From an uncultured Rhodospirillaceae bacterium (GTDB lineage: Bacteria > Pseudomonadota > Alphaproteobacteria > Rhodospirillales > Casp-alpha2), in NCBI GenBank assembly GCA_913030825.1, contig CAJWCU010000007.1:120250-184249 (forward strand): a stretch of 64,000 bases of DNA. Reading direction: 5' to 3'. The notes beneath the pieces were generated by a model, which saw only the letters and a list, made by a program, of their open reading frames with translations, ran no database searches and was not told the origin of the DNA. Below, in pieces: positions 1 through 8,832 of this stretch. Each line of letters opens with the position of its first letter. Position 1 is the first letter of the stretch. Made by a program: the position numbers and the translations under genes.

Positions 1-935
1 ACCGTGAGATGCTGGTCATCCGCCGGTTCGAGGAAAAGGCCGGCCAGCTGTACGGCATGGGTCTGATCGGTGGTTTCTGCCACCTTTACATCGGCCAGGA
101 AGCCGTCGTCGTCGGCATGCAGGCCGCCGCCGAGCCCCAGGACACCGTCATCACCAGTTACCGCGACCACGGTCATATGCTGGCCTGCGGCATGGACCCC
201 AAGGGCGTGATGGCCGAACTTACCGGCCGCCGCGGGGGCTATTCCAAGGGCAAGGGCGGCTCCATGCACATGTTCTCGCGCGAAAAGAACTTCTTCGGCG
301 GCCACGGGATCGTCGGGGCGCAGGTGCCGCTCGGCACCGGTCTCGCCTTCGCCCATAAGTACAAGGGCGACGGTGGAGTCTGCATGGTCTACTTCGGCGA
401 CGGCGCCATCAACCAGGGCCAGGTCTACGAAAGCTTCAACATGGCCGCGATCTGGAACCTGCCGGTGATCTACGTGATCGAAAACAACAAATACGGTATG
501 GGCACCTCCATCGAGCGGACGTCCAAGACCCCCGACCTACACACCCGCGGCGCCGCCCACGGCATCCCCGGCGAACCGGTCGATGGCATGGACGTGATCG
601 CCGTGCAGGAAGCCGCCGCCCGGGCGCTCAAGCAATGCCGCGAAGGCAAGGGCCCGGTGATCCTGGAAATGAAGACCTACCGCTACCGCGGGCATTCCAT
701 GTCGGACCCGGCCAAATACCGCACCAAGGAAGAGGTCCAGAAGGTCCGCCGCGAACACGATCCCATCGATACCCTGGCGCACAAGCTGCTGGAGGCCAAG
801 GTCGTCACTGAGGACGACCTCAAGGCGATCGATAAGGAAGTCAAGGCGATGGCCAACGAGGCCGCTGAATTCGCCCAGCAAAGCCCGGAACCGGACGTCT
901 CCGAACTCTGGACCGACGTCCTCCTGGAAGCCTGA
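1..935 (+). CDS. pdhA: Pyruvate dehydrogenase E1 component, alpha subunit (5' end outside window)
   Basis: TPP-dependent alpha subunit of E1, which decarboxylates pyruvate and passes the acetyl group to lipoyl domains. The protein shows the TPP-binding segment from GDGAINQGQVYES to ENNKYGMGTS and the family signature RRFEEKAGQLYGMG close to the visible start. The reading frame is open to the left edge (Arg-Glu codons precede the first visible Met), and homologues have several tens of residues before this point, so the true start lies upstream of the window and the gene is partial here. It is followed after 36 bp by pdhB, as expected for an alphaproteobacterial pdh operon. Identity is certain; only the N-terminus is missing. 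Confidence 0.96.
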   Translation, partial: REMLVIRRFEEKAGQLYGMGLIGGFCHLYIGQEAVVVGMQAAAEPQDTVITSYRDHGHMLACGMDPKGVMAELTGRRGGYSKGKGGSMHMFSREKNFFGGHGIVGAQVPLGTGLAFAHKYKGDGGVCMVYFGDGAINQGQVYESFNMAAIWNLPVIYVIENNKYGMGTSIERTSKTPDLHTRGAAHGIPGEPVDGMDVIAVQEAAARALKQCREGKGPVILEMKTYRYRGHSMSDPAKYRTKEEVQKVRREHDPIDTLAHKLLEAKVVTEDDLKAIDKEVKAMANEAAEFAQQSPEPDVSELWTDVLLEA

Positions 936-971
936 CCGGCAACCGTCCGCGGATTTAAGGAAACATCACGA

Positions 972-2351
972 ATGGCTACGCAAGTTCTTTTGCCGGCGCT
1001 GTCGCCGACCATGACCGAAGGCAAGATCGCCAAATGGCTGAAACAGGAAGGCGATACCGTCGCAAGCGGTGACGTGCTTCTGGAAATCGAAACGGATAAG
1101 GCGACGATGGAAGTCGAAGCCGTCGAGGAAGGCATCCTGGGCAAGATCCTGGTGCCCGACGGTACCGACGGCGTCGCCGTCAACACGCCCATCGCCGTGA
1201 TCGTCGAGGACGGCGAGGAGGTGCCGGAAGGCACCGGCGCCGCCCCGGCCGCCGCGGCACCGGCGGCCCCCGCCGAAGCGCCCGCGCCGGAAGCCAAGAG
1301 CGAGGCCGCCCCGGCCGCCGCGCCGCCTGCCGCCGCCGCCGTCGCGGACGAGCCCGATTATTCCGGGCCGATGAAGACGATGACCGTCCGCGAAGCCTTG
1401 AACGCCGCCATGTTCGAGGAAATGCGCCGCGACGAAAGTGTCTTCCTGATGGGCGAGGAAGTCGCCCAGTACCAGGGCGCATACAAGATTTCCCAGGGCC
1501 TGCTCGACGAATTCGGCGACAAGCGCGTCATCGACACGCCGATCACCGAACAAGGCTTTGCCGGCCTGGGCGTCGGCGCCGCGTTCCTCGAGTTGAAGCC
1601 GATCGTCGAATTCATGACCTTCAACTTCGCCATGCAGGCCATAGACCAGATCATCAACTCGGCCGCCAAGACGCTCTACATGTCCGGCGGCCAGATGGGG
1701 GCGTCCATCGTGTTCCGGGGCCCCAACGGCGCCGCCGCCCGCGTCGGCGCGCAGCATTCTCAGTGCTATGCGTCGTGGTATGCCCATTGCCCGGGGCTCA
1801 AGGTGCTCGCCCCCTGGTCGGCGGCGGACGCCAAAGGCTTGCTCAAGTCCGCGATCCGCGATCCGAACCCGGTTATCTTCCTGGAGAACGAAATTCTCTA
1901 CGGCCAGAGCTTCGAAGTTCCGGACGATGAGGATTGGACACTGCCCATCGGCAAGGCCAAGATCGAAAAGCCGGGCGCCGACGTGACCCTGGTCGGTTAT
2001 TCCATCGCCGTAGGAATTTGCATGGAAGCCGCCGCCAAACTGGCCGAAGAAGGCATCGACGCTGAGGTTATCAATCTTCGCTCCGTCCGTCCCATCGACG
2101 TCGAAACGTTGGTTGAATCGGTCAAGAAGACCAACCGCATCGTTTCCGTCGGCGAAGGCTGGCCGACCTGCGGCATTGGCTCGGAAGTCACTCAGTTGAT
2201 GTGCGAACATGCCTTCGATTATCTGGACGCCCCGCCGGTGCGGGTCGCGGGTGCCGACGTGCCCATGCCCTATGCCGCCAATCTTGAGGCCCTGGCCCTG
2301 CCCAAGGCCGCGAACGTTGTCGAGGCGGCGAAATCCGTCCTCTACGTCTAG
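972..2351 (+). CDS. pdhB: Pyruvate dehydrogenase E1 component, beta subunit with N-terminal lipoyl domain
   Basis: Beta subunit of the heterotetrameric E1. Residues 1-80 form a complete lipoyl domain with the modified lysine at Lys43 in the ETDKATMEV motif. An Ala/Pro/Glu-rich flexible linker (about 85-130) leads into the transketolase-type beta fold (about 135-459). Fusion of a lipoyl domain to E1-beta is a known feature of alphaproteobacterial pyruvate dehydrogenases and suggests that E1 carries its own swinging arm in addition to that of E2. It lies between pdhA and pdhC on the same strand with short gaps, so co-transcription is likely. Length 459 aa is normal for the fused form. Confidence 0.97.
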   Translation: MATQVLLPALSPTMTEGKIAKWLKQEGDTVASGDVLLEIETDKATMEVEAVEEGILGKILVPDGTDGVAVNTPIAVIVEDGEEVPEGTGAAPAAAAPAAPAEAPAPEAKSEAAPAAAPPAAAAVADEPDYSGPMKTMTVREALNAAMFEEMRRDESVFLMGEEVAQYQGAYKISQGLLDEFGDKRVIDTPITEQGFAGLGVGAAFLELKPIVEFMTFNFAMQAIDQIINSAAKTLYMSGGQMGASIVFRGPNGAAARVGAQHSQCYASWYAHCPGLKVLAPWSAADAKGLLKSAIRDPNPVIFLENEILYGQSFEVPDDEDWTLPIGKAKIEKPGADVTLVGYSIAVGICMEAAAKLAEEGIDAEVINLRSVRPIDVETLVESVKKTNRIVSVGEGWPTCGIGSEVTQLMCEHAFDYLDAPPVRVAGADVPMPYAANLEALALPKAANVVEAAKSVLYV

Positions 2352-2369
2352 GCCGGGGAGACCGAACAC

Positions 2370-3674
2370 ATGCCGATCAAGATTCTGATGCCGGCCCTGA
2401 GCCCGACCATGACGGAGGGCAATCTGGCCAAATGGCACAAGAAGGAAGGCGACGCCGTCGAAAGCGGCGACGTCATTGCCGAAATCGAAACCGACAAGGC
2501 GACCATGGAAGTCGAAGCGGTGGAAGAGGGCACCCTCGGCAAGATCGTGGTGCCGGAAGGTACCGCCGATGTTGCCGTGAACGCGGTCATCGCGCTGCTG
2601 CTGGAAGAAGGCGAGGACGCCTCGGCCCTCGACGGCGCCGATACCTCGGGCGGCACCGCCCCGGCGCCCGCCGCAGAGGAAGCCAAGCCCGAGCCTGCCG
2701 CCTCACCTGCGCCTGCCGCTGCACCTGCGCCCACCGCCGCGCCGGCCCCCAAGGCCGCCGGTGAACGTATCTTTGCAAGCCCCCTGGCCAAGCGCATCGC
2801 ATCCCAGGAAGGCCTGGACCTCGCCGCGATTTCCGGCTCCGGGCCCAAGGGGCGCGTCGTCAAACGCGACGTCGACGGCGCCATCGCCGCCGGCACCGGC
2901 AAGGCCGCCCCGGCGGGGGCACCCTCCGCCTCGGCACCACCGGCCGCCGCGGCACCCACCGTCGACGATCCCGTGTTCCAGAACATGCCGGAATACGAGG
3001 CTGTGGCGAATTCCAGCATGCGCAAGATCATCGCTTCGCGGCTGACGGCCTCGGCCCGGGACATCCCGCACTTCAACGTCTCGGCCGATATCGAGATCGA
3101 CAAGTTGCTGGCCGCGCGCAAGGACCTCAACGGTCGCGACGGCGCGGATTACAAGATTTCCGTCAACGACTTCGTCATCAAGGCCGTCGCCGTGGCGTTG
3201 CGCCGCTGCCCGGACGTCAATGTCTCCTACACCGACGATGCGATCCTCAAGTTCAAAAAAGCCGACGTTTCCGTCGCCGTCGCCATCGAAGGCGGCCTGA
3301 TCACGCCGATCATCAAGGACGCCGGCAGCCTGGGCCTCGCGGCGATTTCCGCAAAAGCCAAGGAACTGGCCGGGAAGGCGCGGGACGGCAAGCTGGCTCC
3401 TGAGGAATTCCAGGGCGGCACCTTCACCATCTCCAACCTGGGTATGTTCGGGGTGAAATCCTTCAACTCGATCATCAACCCGCCGCAGGGCGGCATTCTG
3501 TCGGTCGGCGCCGGTGAACAACGCCCGGTCGTCAAGGACGGCGCGTTGTCCGTCGCCACGGTGATGTCGCTGACCCTCGCGGTCGATCACCGATGCATCG
3601 ACGGCGCCACAGCCGCCGGCTTCATGAAGGAACTGAAGGCGATCCTCGAAGATCCCATCAGTCTCCTGCTGTAG
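2370..3674 (+). CDS. pdhC: Dihydrolipoamide acetyltransferase, E2 of pyruvate dehydrogenase
   Basis: Core E2 subunit that transfers the acetyl group from lipoamide to CoA. Order of parts: one lipoyl domain (1-80, modified Lys43), Ala/Pro-rich linker, peripheral subunit-binding domain (about 130-168, with SPLAKRIASQEGLDL), a second linker, then the catalytic acyltransferase domain (about 210-434). The C-terminal active-site motif DHRCIDGA is intact. The lipoyl domain is nearly identical in its first 48 residues to that of the upstream E1-beta, which suggests duplication of one domain within the operon. It starts 19 bp after pdhB. Confidence 0.97.
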   Translation: MPIKILMPALSPTMTEGNLAKWHKKEGDAVESGDVIAEIETDKATMEVEAVEEGTLGKIVVPEGTADVAVNAVIALLLEEGEDASALDGADTSGGTAPAPAAEEAKPEPAASPAPAAAPAPTAAPAPKAAGERIFASPLAKRIASQEGLDLAAISGSGPKGRVVKRDVDGAIAAGTGKAAPAGAPSASAPPAAAAPTVDDPVFQNMPEYEAVANSSMRKIIASRLTASARDIPHFNVSADIEIDKLLAARKDLNGRDGADYKISVNDFVIKAVAVALRRCPDVNVSYTDDAILKFKKADVSVAVAIEGGLITPIIKDAGSLGLAAISAKAKELAGKARDGKLAPEEFQGGTFTISNLGMFGVKSFNSIINPPQGGILSVGAGEQRPVVKDGALSVATVMSLTLAVDHRCIDGATAAGFMKELKAILEDPISLLL

Positions 3675-3693
3675 GACGGGAAGGGACGCGATC

Positions 3694-5100
3694 ATGGCCG
3701 ACACATCCTTCGACATCCTGATCATCGGCGGCGGGCCGGGCGGCTACGTCGCGGCGATCCGCGCGGCGCAGCTGGGCTTCAAGACCTGCGTGGTGGAGAA
3801 ACAGCACCTGGGCGGTATCTGCCTCAACTGGGGCTGCATCCCGACCAAGGCGCTGCTGCGCTCGGCGGAAATCTACCACTACATGAAACACGCCGACGCT
3901 TACGGTCTCAGCGCCAAGGACGTGTCTTTCGACATCGAGAAGGTCATCGGCCGCTCGCGCGGTGTTTCGAAGCAATTGAACGGCGGCGTCGGGCATCTGC
4001 TGAAGAAGAACAAGGTGACCGTCGTCGACGGCACCGCCAAGTTGAAGGGCGGCGGTAAAGTCGGCGTCACCGGGACCGACGGCAAACCGCTTGCGGACAT
4101 GAGCGCCAAGCACATCATCGTCGCGACCGGCGCGCGTCCGCGCGCCCTGCCGGGGCTGGAGCCCGACGGCAAGTTGGTCTGGACCTACTTCGAGGCCTTG
4201 AAACCCGACATCTTCCCGAAAAAGCTTCTAGTCATCGGATCCGGCGCCATCGGCATCGAATTCGCCAGCTTCTATCAAACGCTGGGCGCCGACGTGACGG
4301 TGGTCGAGGTGATGTCGCAGATCATGCCGGTCGAGGACGCTGAAATTTCCGGCATCGCCCGCAAGCAGATGGAAAAATCCGGTCTCAAGATCATGACCGA
4401 GGCCAAGGTCACGAAACTCGCCAAGGGCGCCAACGACGTGACCTGCACGGTCGAAACCAAGGACGGCAAGACCCAGGAGATCAAGGTCGACCGGGTGATT
4501 TCCGCCGTCGGCGTCCAAGGCAACATCGAGGACATCGGCCTGGAGAACACCAAGGTTAAGACCGACCGGGGCTGCATCGTCATCGACGGCTACGGCCGCA
4601 CGGACGAACCTGGCGTCTATGCCATCGGCGACGTTGCCGGCCCGCCCATGCTGGCCCATAAGGCCGAGCACGAAGGCGTCATCTGCGTCGAGAAGATCAA
4701 GGGCCTGGACGGCGTCCATCCCATGGAAAAGACGCAGATCCCGGGCTGCACCTATTGCCACCCGCAGGTCGCCAGCGTCGGCCTGACCGAAGCCAAGGCG
4801 AAGGAAGAGGGCTATAAGGTGAAAGTCGGCCGCTTCCCCTTCATCGGCAACGGCAAGGCGATTGCGCTGGGCGAGCCGGACGGCATGATCAAGACCGTGT
4901 TCGATGAAAAGACAGGGCAACTGCTGGGCGCCCACATGGTCGGCGCGGAGGTCACGGAACTGATCCAGGGTTTCGTCATCGCCATGGGCCTGGAGACCAC
5001 CGAGGAAGAACTCATGCATACGGTGTTCCCGCATCCGACCCTGTCGGAAATGATGCATGAGTCGGTGCTTGACGCTTACGGACGCGTCATCCACATGTAA
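3694..5100 (+). CDS. lpdA: Dihydrolipoyl dehydrogenase (E3)
   Basis: FAD flavoenzyme that reoxidises dihydrolipoamide with NAD+ in the pyruvate dehydrogenase complex and possibly other 2-oxoacid complexes. The N-terminus has the FAD-binding IIGGGPGGYVAAIRA motif, followed by the redox-active pair Cys43/Cys48 in GGICLNWGCIPTKA. The NAD motif is GSGAIGIEFASF, the second FAD contact YAIGDVAGPPMLAHKAEHEG, and the C-terminal catalytic pair HPHPTLSE-like HPTLSEMMHE is present. At 468 aa it has the normal family length. It is the fourth gene of the pdh operon, 19 bp after pdhC. Confidence 0.97.
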   Translation: MADTSFDILIIGGGPGGYVAAIRAAQLGFKTCVVEKQHLGGICLNWGCIPTKALLRSAEIYHYMKHADAYGLSAKDVSFDIEKVIGRSRGVSKQLNGGVGHLLKKNKVTVVDGTAKLKGGGKVGVTGTDGKPLADMSAKHIIVATGARPRALPGLEPDGKLVWTYFEALKPDIFPKKLLVIGSGAIGIEFASFYQTLGADVTVVEVMSQIMPVEDAEISGIARKQMEKSGLKIMTEAKVTKLAKGANDVTCTVETKDGKTQEIKVDRVISAVGVQGNIEDIGLENTKVKTDRGCIVIDGYGRTDEPGVYAIGDVAGPPMLAHKAEHEGVICVEKIKGLDGVHPMEKTQIPGCTYCHPQVASVGLTEAKAKEEGYKVKVGRFPFIGNGKAIALGEPDGMIKTVFDEKTGQLLGAHMVGAEVTELIQGFVIAMGLETTEEELMHTVFPHPTLSEMMHESVLDAYGRVIHM

Positions 5101-5170
5101 GACCACGAAGGGCCGGGCCGTCAGAACGTCCAATGGCCCGAAGCCATGATTTGCGGTAGATTGATCGAAC

Positions 5171-6118
5171 ATGTCTGAAACAAGTTCCAACGTCCGCCCG
5201 TTGCGCCACCCGGAAAAGGCCAAAAATCCGGAGAACCCGCACCAGCGAAAACCTGCGTGGATCCGGGTCAAGGCGCCGACGTCCAAAGCCTACGGCGAAA
5301 CGCGCAAGCTGATGCGCGAACGCAACCTGCATACGGTCTGCGAGGAAGCGGCCTGCCCGAACATCGGTGAATGCTGGGCCGCCAAGCACGCCACGGTGAT
5401 GATCCTGGGCGATATCTGCACGCGGGCCTGCGCCTTTTGCAACGTGGCGACCGGCAAGCCGAACGCCGTCGATCCGTTCGAGCCCGACAACCTGGCGATC
5501 GCCGCCGGCGAAATGGGCATGAAACACTTGGTCATAACCTCGGTCGACCGCGACGATCTGGCCGACGGTGGGGCGGGGCAGTTCGTGAAATGTATCGAAC
5601 GCCTGCGCGAGACGACGCCCGAGACGACCATCGAAATCCTGACGCCCGATTTCCGCGACAAGAAGGGGGCGCTGGAATCCATCGTCGCGGCCCGGCCCGA
5701 CGTTTTCAACCACAACTTGGAAACCGTGCCGCGGCTGTATCCCAGCATTCGGCCGGGTGCGCGTTATTTCCATTCCCTGAAGATCCTCGACCGGGTCAAG
5801 GACCTGGATCCGCAGATGTTCACCAAGTCCGGCATCATGGTCGGCCTGGGCGAAACGCGGGCGGAAGTTCTGCAGGTCATGGACGACATGCGCTCTGCCC
5901 GGGTCGATTTCCTGACCATCGGCCAATACCTGGCGCCGACCACGCGCCACGCGCCGGTTGACCGCTTCGTCACGCCCGACGAGTTCGAGGAATATCGCCG
6001 TCTGGCTGAATCCAAGGGCTTCCTGCTGGTCTCGGCCTCGCCGCTGACCCGTTCCAGCCATCATGCCGGCGAAGATTTCGCCAAGTTGCAAGCTGCCCGC
6101 CAGGCGGGCAAGGCCTGA
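5171..6118 (+). CDS. lipA: Lipoyl synthase
   Basis: Radical-SAM enzyme that inserts two sulfurs into protein-bound octanoyl groups to make lipoyl. Both iron-sulfur motifs are visible: the auxiliary cluster cysteines Cys57, Cys62 and Cys68 in [12 protein letters not shown], and the radical-SAM CX3CX2C at Cys83, Cys87 and Cys90. The C-terminal [10 protein letters not shown] segment, which supplies the serine ligand of the auxiliary cluster, is present. Its position directly after the pdh genes fits its job, since pdhB and pdhC both carry lipoyl domains. I saw no lipB within the window. 315 aa, full length. Confidence 0.97.
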   Translation: MSETSSNVRPLRHPEKAKNPENPHQRKPAWIRVKAPTSKAYGETRKLMRERNLHTVCEEAACPNIGECWAAKHATVMILGDICTRACAFCNVATGKPNAVDPFEPDNLAIAAGEMGMKHLVITSVDRDDLADGGAGQFVKCIERLRETTPETTIEILTPDFRDKKGALESIVAARPDVFNHNLETVPRLYPSIRPGARYFHSLKILDRVKDLDPQMFTKSGIMVGLGETRAEVLQVMDDMRSARVDFLTIGQYLAPTTRHAPVDRFVTPDEFEEYRRLAESKGFLLVSASPLTRSSHHAGEDFAKLQAARQAGKA

Positions 6119-6140
6119 GGCGAGGGGAGCGAGCCGCCCC

Positions 6141-6620
6141 ATGCCGACACATGCCGAAGTTCGCCGCCTGCCGTACCGCGCGGACCAAATGTTCGATCTG
6201 GTCGCCGATGTCGGGCGCTATCCGGAATTCCTGCCCTGGTGCCAGGCGACCCGCATCCGCGAACGCAAGGACGACCTGCTGGTCGCCGATATGGTCATCG
6301 GCTTCAAGATTTTCCGCGAACGGTTCACGTCCCGCGTGGTGCTCGATTGGGAGGCCAAGCGGATCGACGTCGCCTATTCGGACGGGCCGTTCAAGTATCT
6401 GAAAAATCATTGGATTTTCACGCCCTCCGAGAACGGGCAGGAATGTGATATCGACTTCTTCGTTGATTTCGAATTCCGCTCAAAGCTGCTGCAATCGGCG
6501 ATTTCGGTGGTGTTCAACGAGGCCGTGACCAAGATGGTCAATGCCTTCGAAGGCCGTGCCGCCGATCTTTACGGCGGGCGAGCGCCCGATCCCGGCACCG
6601 CCATCGGGCAGCGCGGCTAG
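6141..6620 (+). CDS. Coq10/RatA-type START-domain protein, likely ubiquinone-binding
   Basis: Small START/SRPBCC-fold protein of the family that includes mitochondrial Coq10 and bacterial RatA. The opening segment (RRLPYRADQMFDLVADVGRYPEFLPWC) and the later FKYLKNHWIFTP and DFEFRS strands are typical. Alphaproteobacterial members are thought to bind ubiquinone or help it work in respiration; the RatA toxin role known from E. coli is less likely. I chose the Met at 6141 because a GGGGAG ribosome-binding site lies just upstream and family members begin here; an upstream in-frame Met at 6063 lies inside lipA. The 3' end overlaps the convergent gene at 6617 by 4 bp. Confidence 0.85.
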   Translation: MPTHAEVRRLPYRADQMFDLVADVGRYPEFLPWCQATRIRERKDDLLVADMVIGFKIFRERFTSRVVLDWEAKRIDVAYSDGPFKYLKNHWIFTPSENGQECDIDFFVDFEFRSKLLQSAISVVFNEAVTKMVNAFEGRAADLYGGRAPDPGTAIGQRG

Positions 6621-7189
6621 TTTCCGCCACCGCTGAGCAGGTCGGACCGTAGCCAAGTCATCCAACCGCCGTGCAGGGCCTCAAGGCAATTGGACTGCGT
6701 CGCCTGACGGCGGTCGTCGATGAACTTTACCGTTACACCTCGGATCAGCGGCTCGCCCAGGGCGCCGTTGAAGCTGGCGTGGACGACGCCGCCTGCGGCG
6801 ATTTCGTCGAATGGGGTCGCCATGGGGGCGGACCAGACGCGGGGACCCAGATCGCGCAGGATGGCGGCGCGCAGGCGGGGCATCAGCTTGCAGACGGTCT
6901 TGCGGTCGGTCTTCTGCCGGACGATGATTTCGACGGCGACCAGGATCTTGTCGCCGGGCTCCAAATCCTTTCGGGTCAGGCTGTAGCCACGGGGATCGAG
7001 GGGCACCGGTTCCATGAACACGGTGCGTTCCGCCGCCGGCACGGCCTGCAACGCCACCCGGGCCGCGCGTTCGCCGTCGCTGCCGATGGCGAAGGGGCCG
7101 GTATTCGTCAGCAATCCGGCGATCGCCACGGCGCCCATGGTGGTGCCCGTGGCGCTCATCGCGATCAACATGCTTTTCCCTAAACTCAT
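6617..7189 (-). CDS. Hypothetical membrane-anchored protein, weakly FliL-like
   Basis: I do not recognise this protein firmly. From the Met at 7189 it is 190 aa with one N-terminal hydrophobic segment (about 4-25), so it is probably anchored in the inner membrane with the rest outside. The body has alternating strands and a helix with KTVCKLMPRLRAAILRDLG, a pattern that recalls FliL-type proteins, where a helix of the form 'MPRIRDAIL' follows a hydrophobic strand. No flagellar gene is adjacent. The Met at 7189 has an AGGCTTGGG sequence just upstream; a longer frame to 7285 adds residues unlike a signal. It is convergent with the START-domain gene and 260 bp downstream of the cinA-like gene's stop. 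Confidence 0.55.
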   Translation of the reverse strand: MSLGKSMLIAMSATGTTMGAVAIAGLLTNTGPFAIGSDGERAARVALQAVPAAERTVFMEPVPLDPRGYSLTRKDLEPGDKILVAVEIIVRQKTDRKTVCKLMPRLRAAILRDLGPRVWSAPMATPFDEIAAGGVVHASFNGALGEPLIRGVTVKFIDDRRQATQSNCLEALHGGWMTWLRSDLLSGGGN

Positions 7190-7449
7190 ATCCCAAGCCT
7201 CATCGGCGACTCCCAATAGCGGTGGGGTCGACAACCAGAAGTTCGGGGTGCTGGTTGGTGGTGTGCCGGCTGCGTCACGCCGCAACCGGTATGTCTGGAC
7301 TGTTCAGTCGGGGCTTAGGGGAACCCCGTAGGCGACAAGGCCCATATCATCCCGTAGGGGCCGGATCAGGCGCAAATCAGATACCCGTGATCGTATCGAT
7401 TTGGCAACGAGCCTTGCTCACCCTCATATGGGGCTTTCAAGGGCGGGCG

Positions 7450-7944
7450 TCAACCGGCCAAACGCAGGAAAATGCCCAAAGCGTTCACGACCGTCGCGCG
7501 GCGTACCGCCGCCCGGTCACCGTCAAACACATGATGTTCGGAGATGATGGCCATTCCATGGCGGGCACCACAAAAATGGACGAGGCCCACGGGTTTGTCC
7601 GCAGTGCCACCGCCCGGGCCCGCCACGCCGGTGACGGCGACGGCGCAATCGACGGGCGCATGGTTCAAGGCGCCCCAGGCCATCGCCCGCGCGGTCTGTT
7701 CCGAAACGGCGCCGTGGGCGCGGATGATTACAGGGTCGACGCCCAGAAGGTCCATCTTGGCGTCGTTGGAATATGTCACGAAGCCCCGGTCAACGACCGC
7801 CGACGACCCTGAGATTTCCGTCAAGGCGCCTGCGATCAGCCCGCCCGTGCAGCTTTCTGCCGTGGCGACGGTCAGCCCCTTTGCCGCATAGGTCTCGATA
7901 ACTTTGCGGGCGAGGGCCTCGATCTCCGTATCCATCACCGTCAT
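7450..7944 (-). CDS. pncC: CinA C-terminal-type nicotinamide-nucleotide amidohydrolase
   Basis: Stand-alone CinA C-terminal domain (PncC/YgaD type), 164 aa. Enzymes of this family deamidate nicotinamide mononucleotide to nicotinate mononucleotide and recycle NAD breakdown products. The signature TAESCTGGLIAGALTEISGSS near residues 28-48 holds the catalytic serine region, and GVAGPGGGTADKPVGLV is the conserved glycine-rich turn. No N-terminal molybdopterin-binding half is attached. The start codon overlaps the stop of pgpA by 4 bp (ATGA), so the two genes are translationally coupled on the minus strand, an order common in Alphaproteobacteria. Confidence 0.9.
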   Translation of the reverse strand: MTVMDTEIEALARKVIETYAAKGLTVATAESCTGGLIAGALTEISGSSAVVDRGFVTYSNDAKMDLLGVDPVIIRAHGAVSEQTARAMAWGALNHAPVDCAVAVTGVAGPGGGTADKPVGLVHFCGARHGMAIISEHHVFDGDRAAVRRATVVNALGIFLRLAG

Positions 7945-8456
7945 CCTCCTCCTGCCATGATCCGACCGACGACATAGACCACACCCGCCGCATAGGCGCC
8001 CGCGATCAGGTCGTCGAGCATCACCCCCCAGGCCCCGGCGACACTGCGGTCGGCCCAGCTAACGGGCCAAGGTTTGAGAATATCGAAAAGACGAAAGGCG
8101 ATGAAGCCGCCCGCGAACAACACCGGATCGGGCCCGGGCGCACCGCCGATGGCGGGAAACAGGGCAACGGGCAGGAGCGCGATCCATTGCCCGGCGACTT
8201 CGTCGATGACCACGAAACCGGGGTCCTTGACGGACGACCGGCGAAGAACCGCCGCCGTCGCCCAGGTGCCGATTGCCGTCGCCGCCGCCGCTGCGATGGC
8301 GAGCCAGACCCATCCGCCGCCAAAAGCCAGAACCGCCCAGGCAACGGGAAGGGCACCCAGCGAGCCCACGGTCCCGGGTGCTTTTGGCGACAATCCGCAC
8401 CAAAACCACGTCGCCAGCACCATCGCCGGCATCGTCGCCGGCGGGCGCTCCGGCAA
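7941..8456 (-). CDS. pgpA: Phosphatidylglycerophosphatase A
   Basis: Integral membrane phosphatase that converts phosphatidylglycerophosphate to phosphatidylglycerol. The early signature ATWFWCGLSPKAPGTVGSL and the later VIDEVAGQWIAL and FRLFDILKPWP motifs are family-defining, and three or four hydrophobic segments are visible. The start is uncertain. The frame has TTG at 8456 (used here) and ATG at 8432, neither with a good ribosome-binding site; further upstream a perfect AGGAGG lies 8 nt before an in-frame CTG at 8507, just after a stop. Homologues begin close to the ATWFG-like motif, so extra N-terminal residues are not essential. Overlaps pncC by 4 bp. Confidence 0.9.
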   Translation of the reverse strand: MPERPPATMPAMVLATWFWCGLSPKAPGTVGSLGALPVAWAVLAFGGGWVWLAIAAAAATAIGTWATAAVLRRSSVKDPGFVVIDEVAGQWIALLPVALFPAIGGAPGPDPVLFAGGFIAFRLFDILKPWPVSWADRSVAGAWGVMLDDLIAGAYAAGVVYVVGRIMAGGG

Positions 8457-8832
8457 TGGTTCGGAAGCGGGGATCGTGGCATCGGGGGAGGCGTCGGTCG
8501 GGGACAGAGGCGTGCCCTCCTAGGCAGTGTGGATGAGTTATAGACCCCATGACTACGACGGCACGCCGGGGCACGAAAGGACGAATTTCGGTGCGCCGTC
8601 CGCAGATGCGCCAAACAGGCCGGAAATGTATACTTGAACGGCTGAATTCTTCCCTATACCTTCGTCATAGGCGGATCGCTTCGATCGCGTTGAACAGGCG
8701 CTCAACCGCCCAAAAACAAAGGTGAAATTACCCGGACGCCGCATGAATGACATGCTCCGGACGGCGCTGAACAGGGACCAGACCGACAGGTTACAACGCC
8801 ATACGGTTGCAAGAGGGAAGGAATACGGGGGA
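8457..8832. other. Gene-poor stretch between pgpA and the M23 peptidase gene
   Basis: Divergent region of about 325-375 bp, depending on the pgpA start. No convincing coding frame. On the plus strand TTGAAC (8634-8639) is followed 17 nt later by TACCTT (8657-8662), with an overlapping TATACC at 8655; this could be a weak promoter for the M23 peptidase gene. The minus side holds the AGGAGG sequence (about 8517-8522) discussed under pgpA. Confidence 0.35.
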
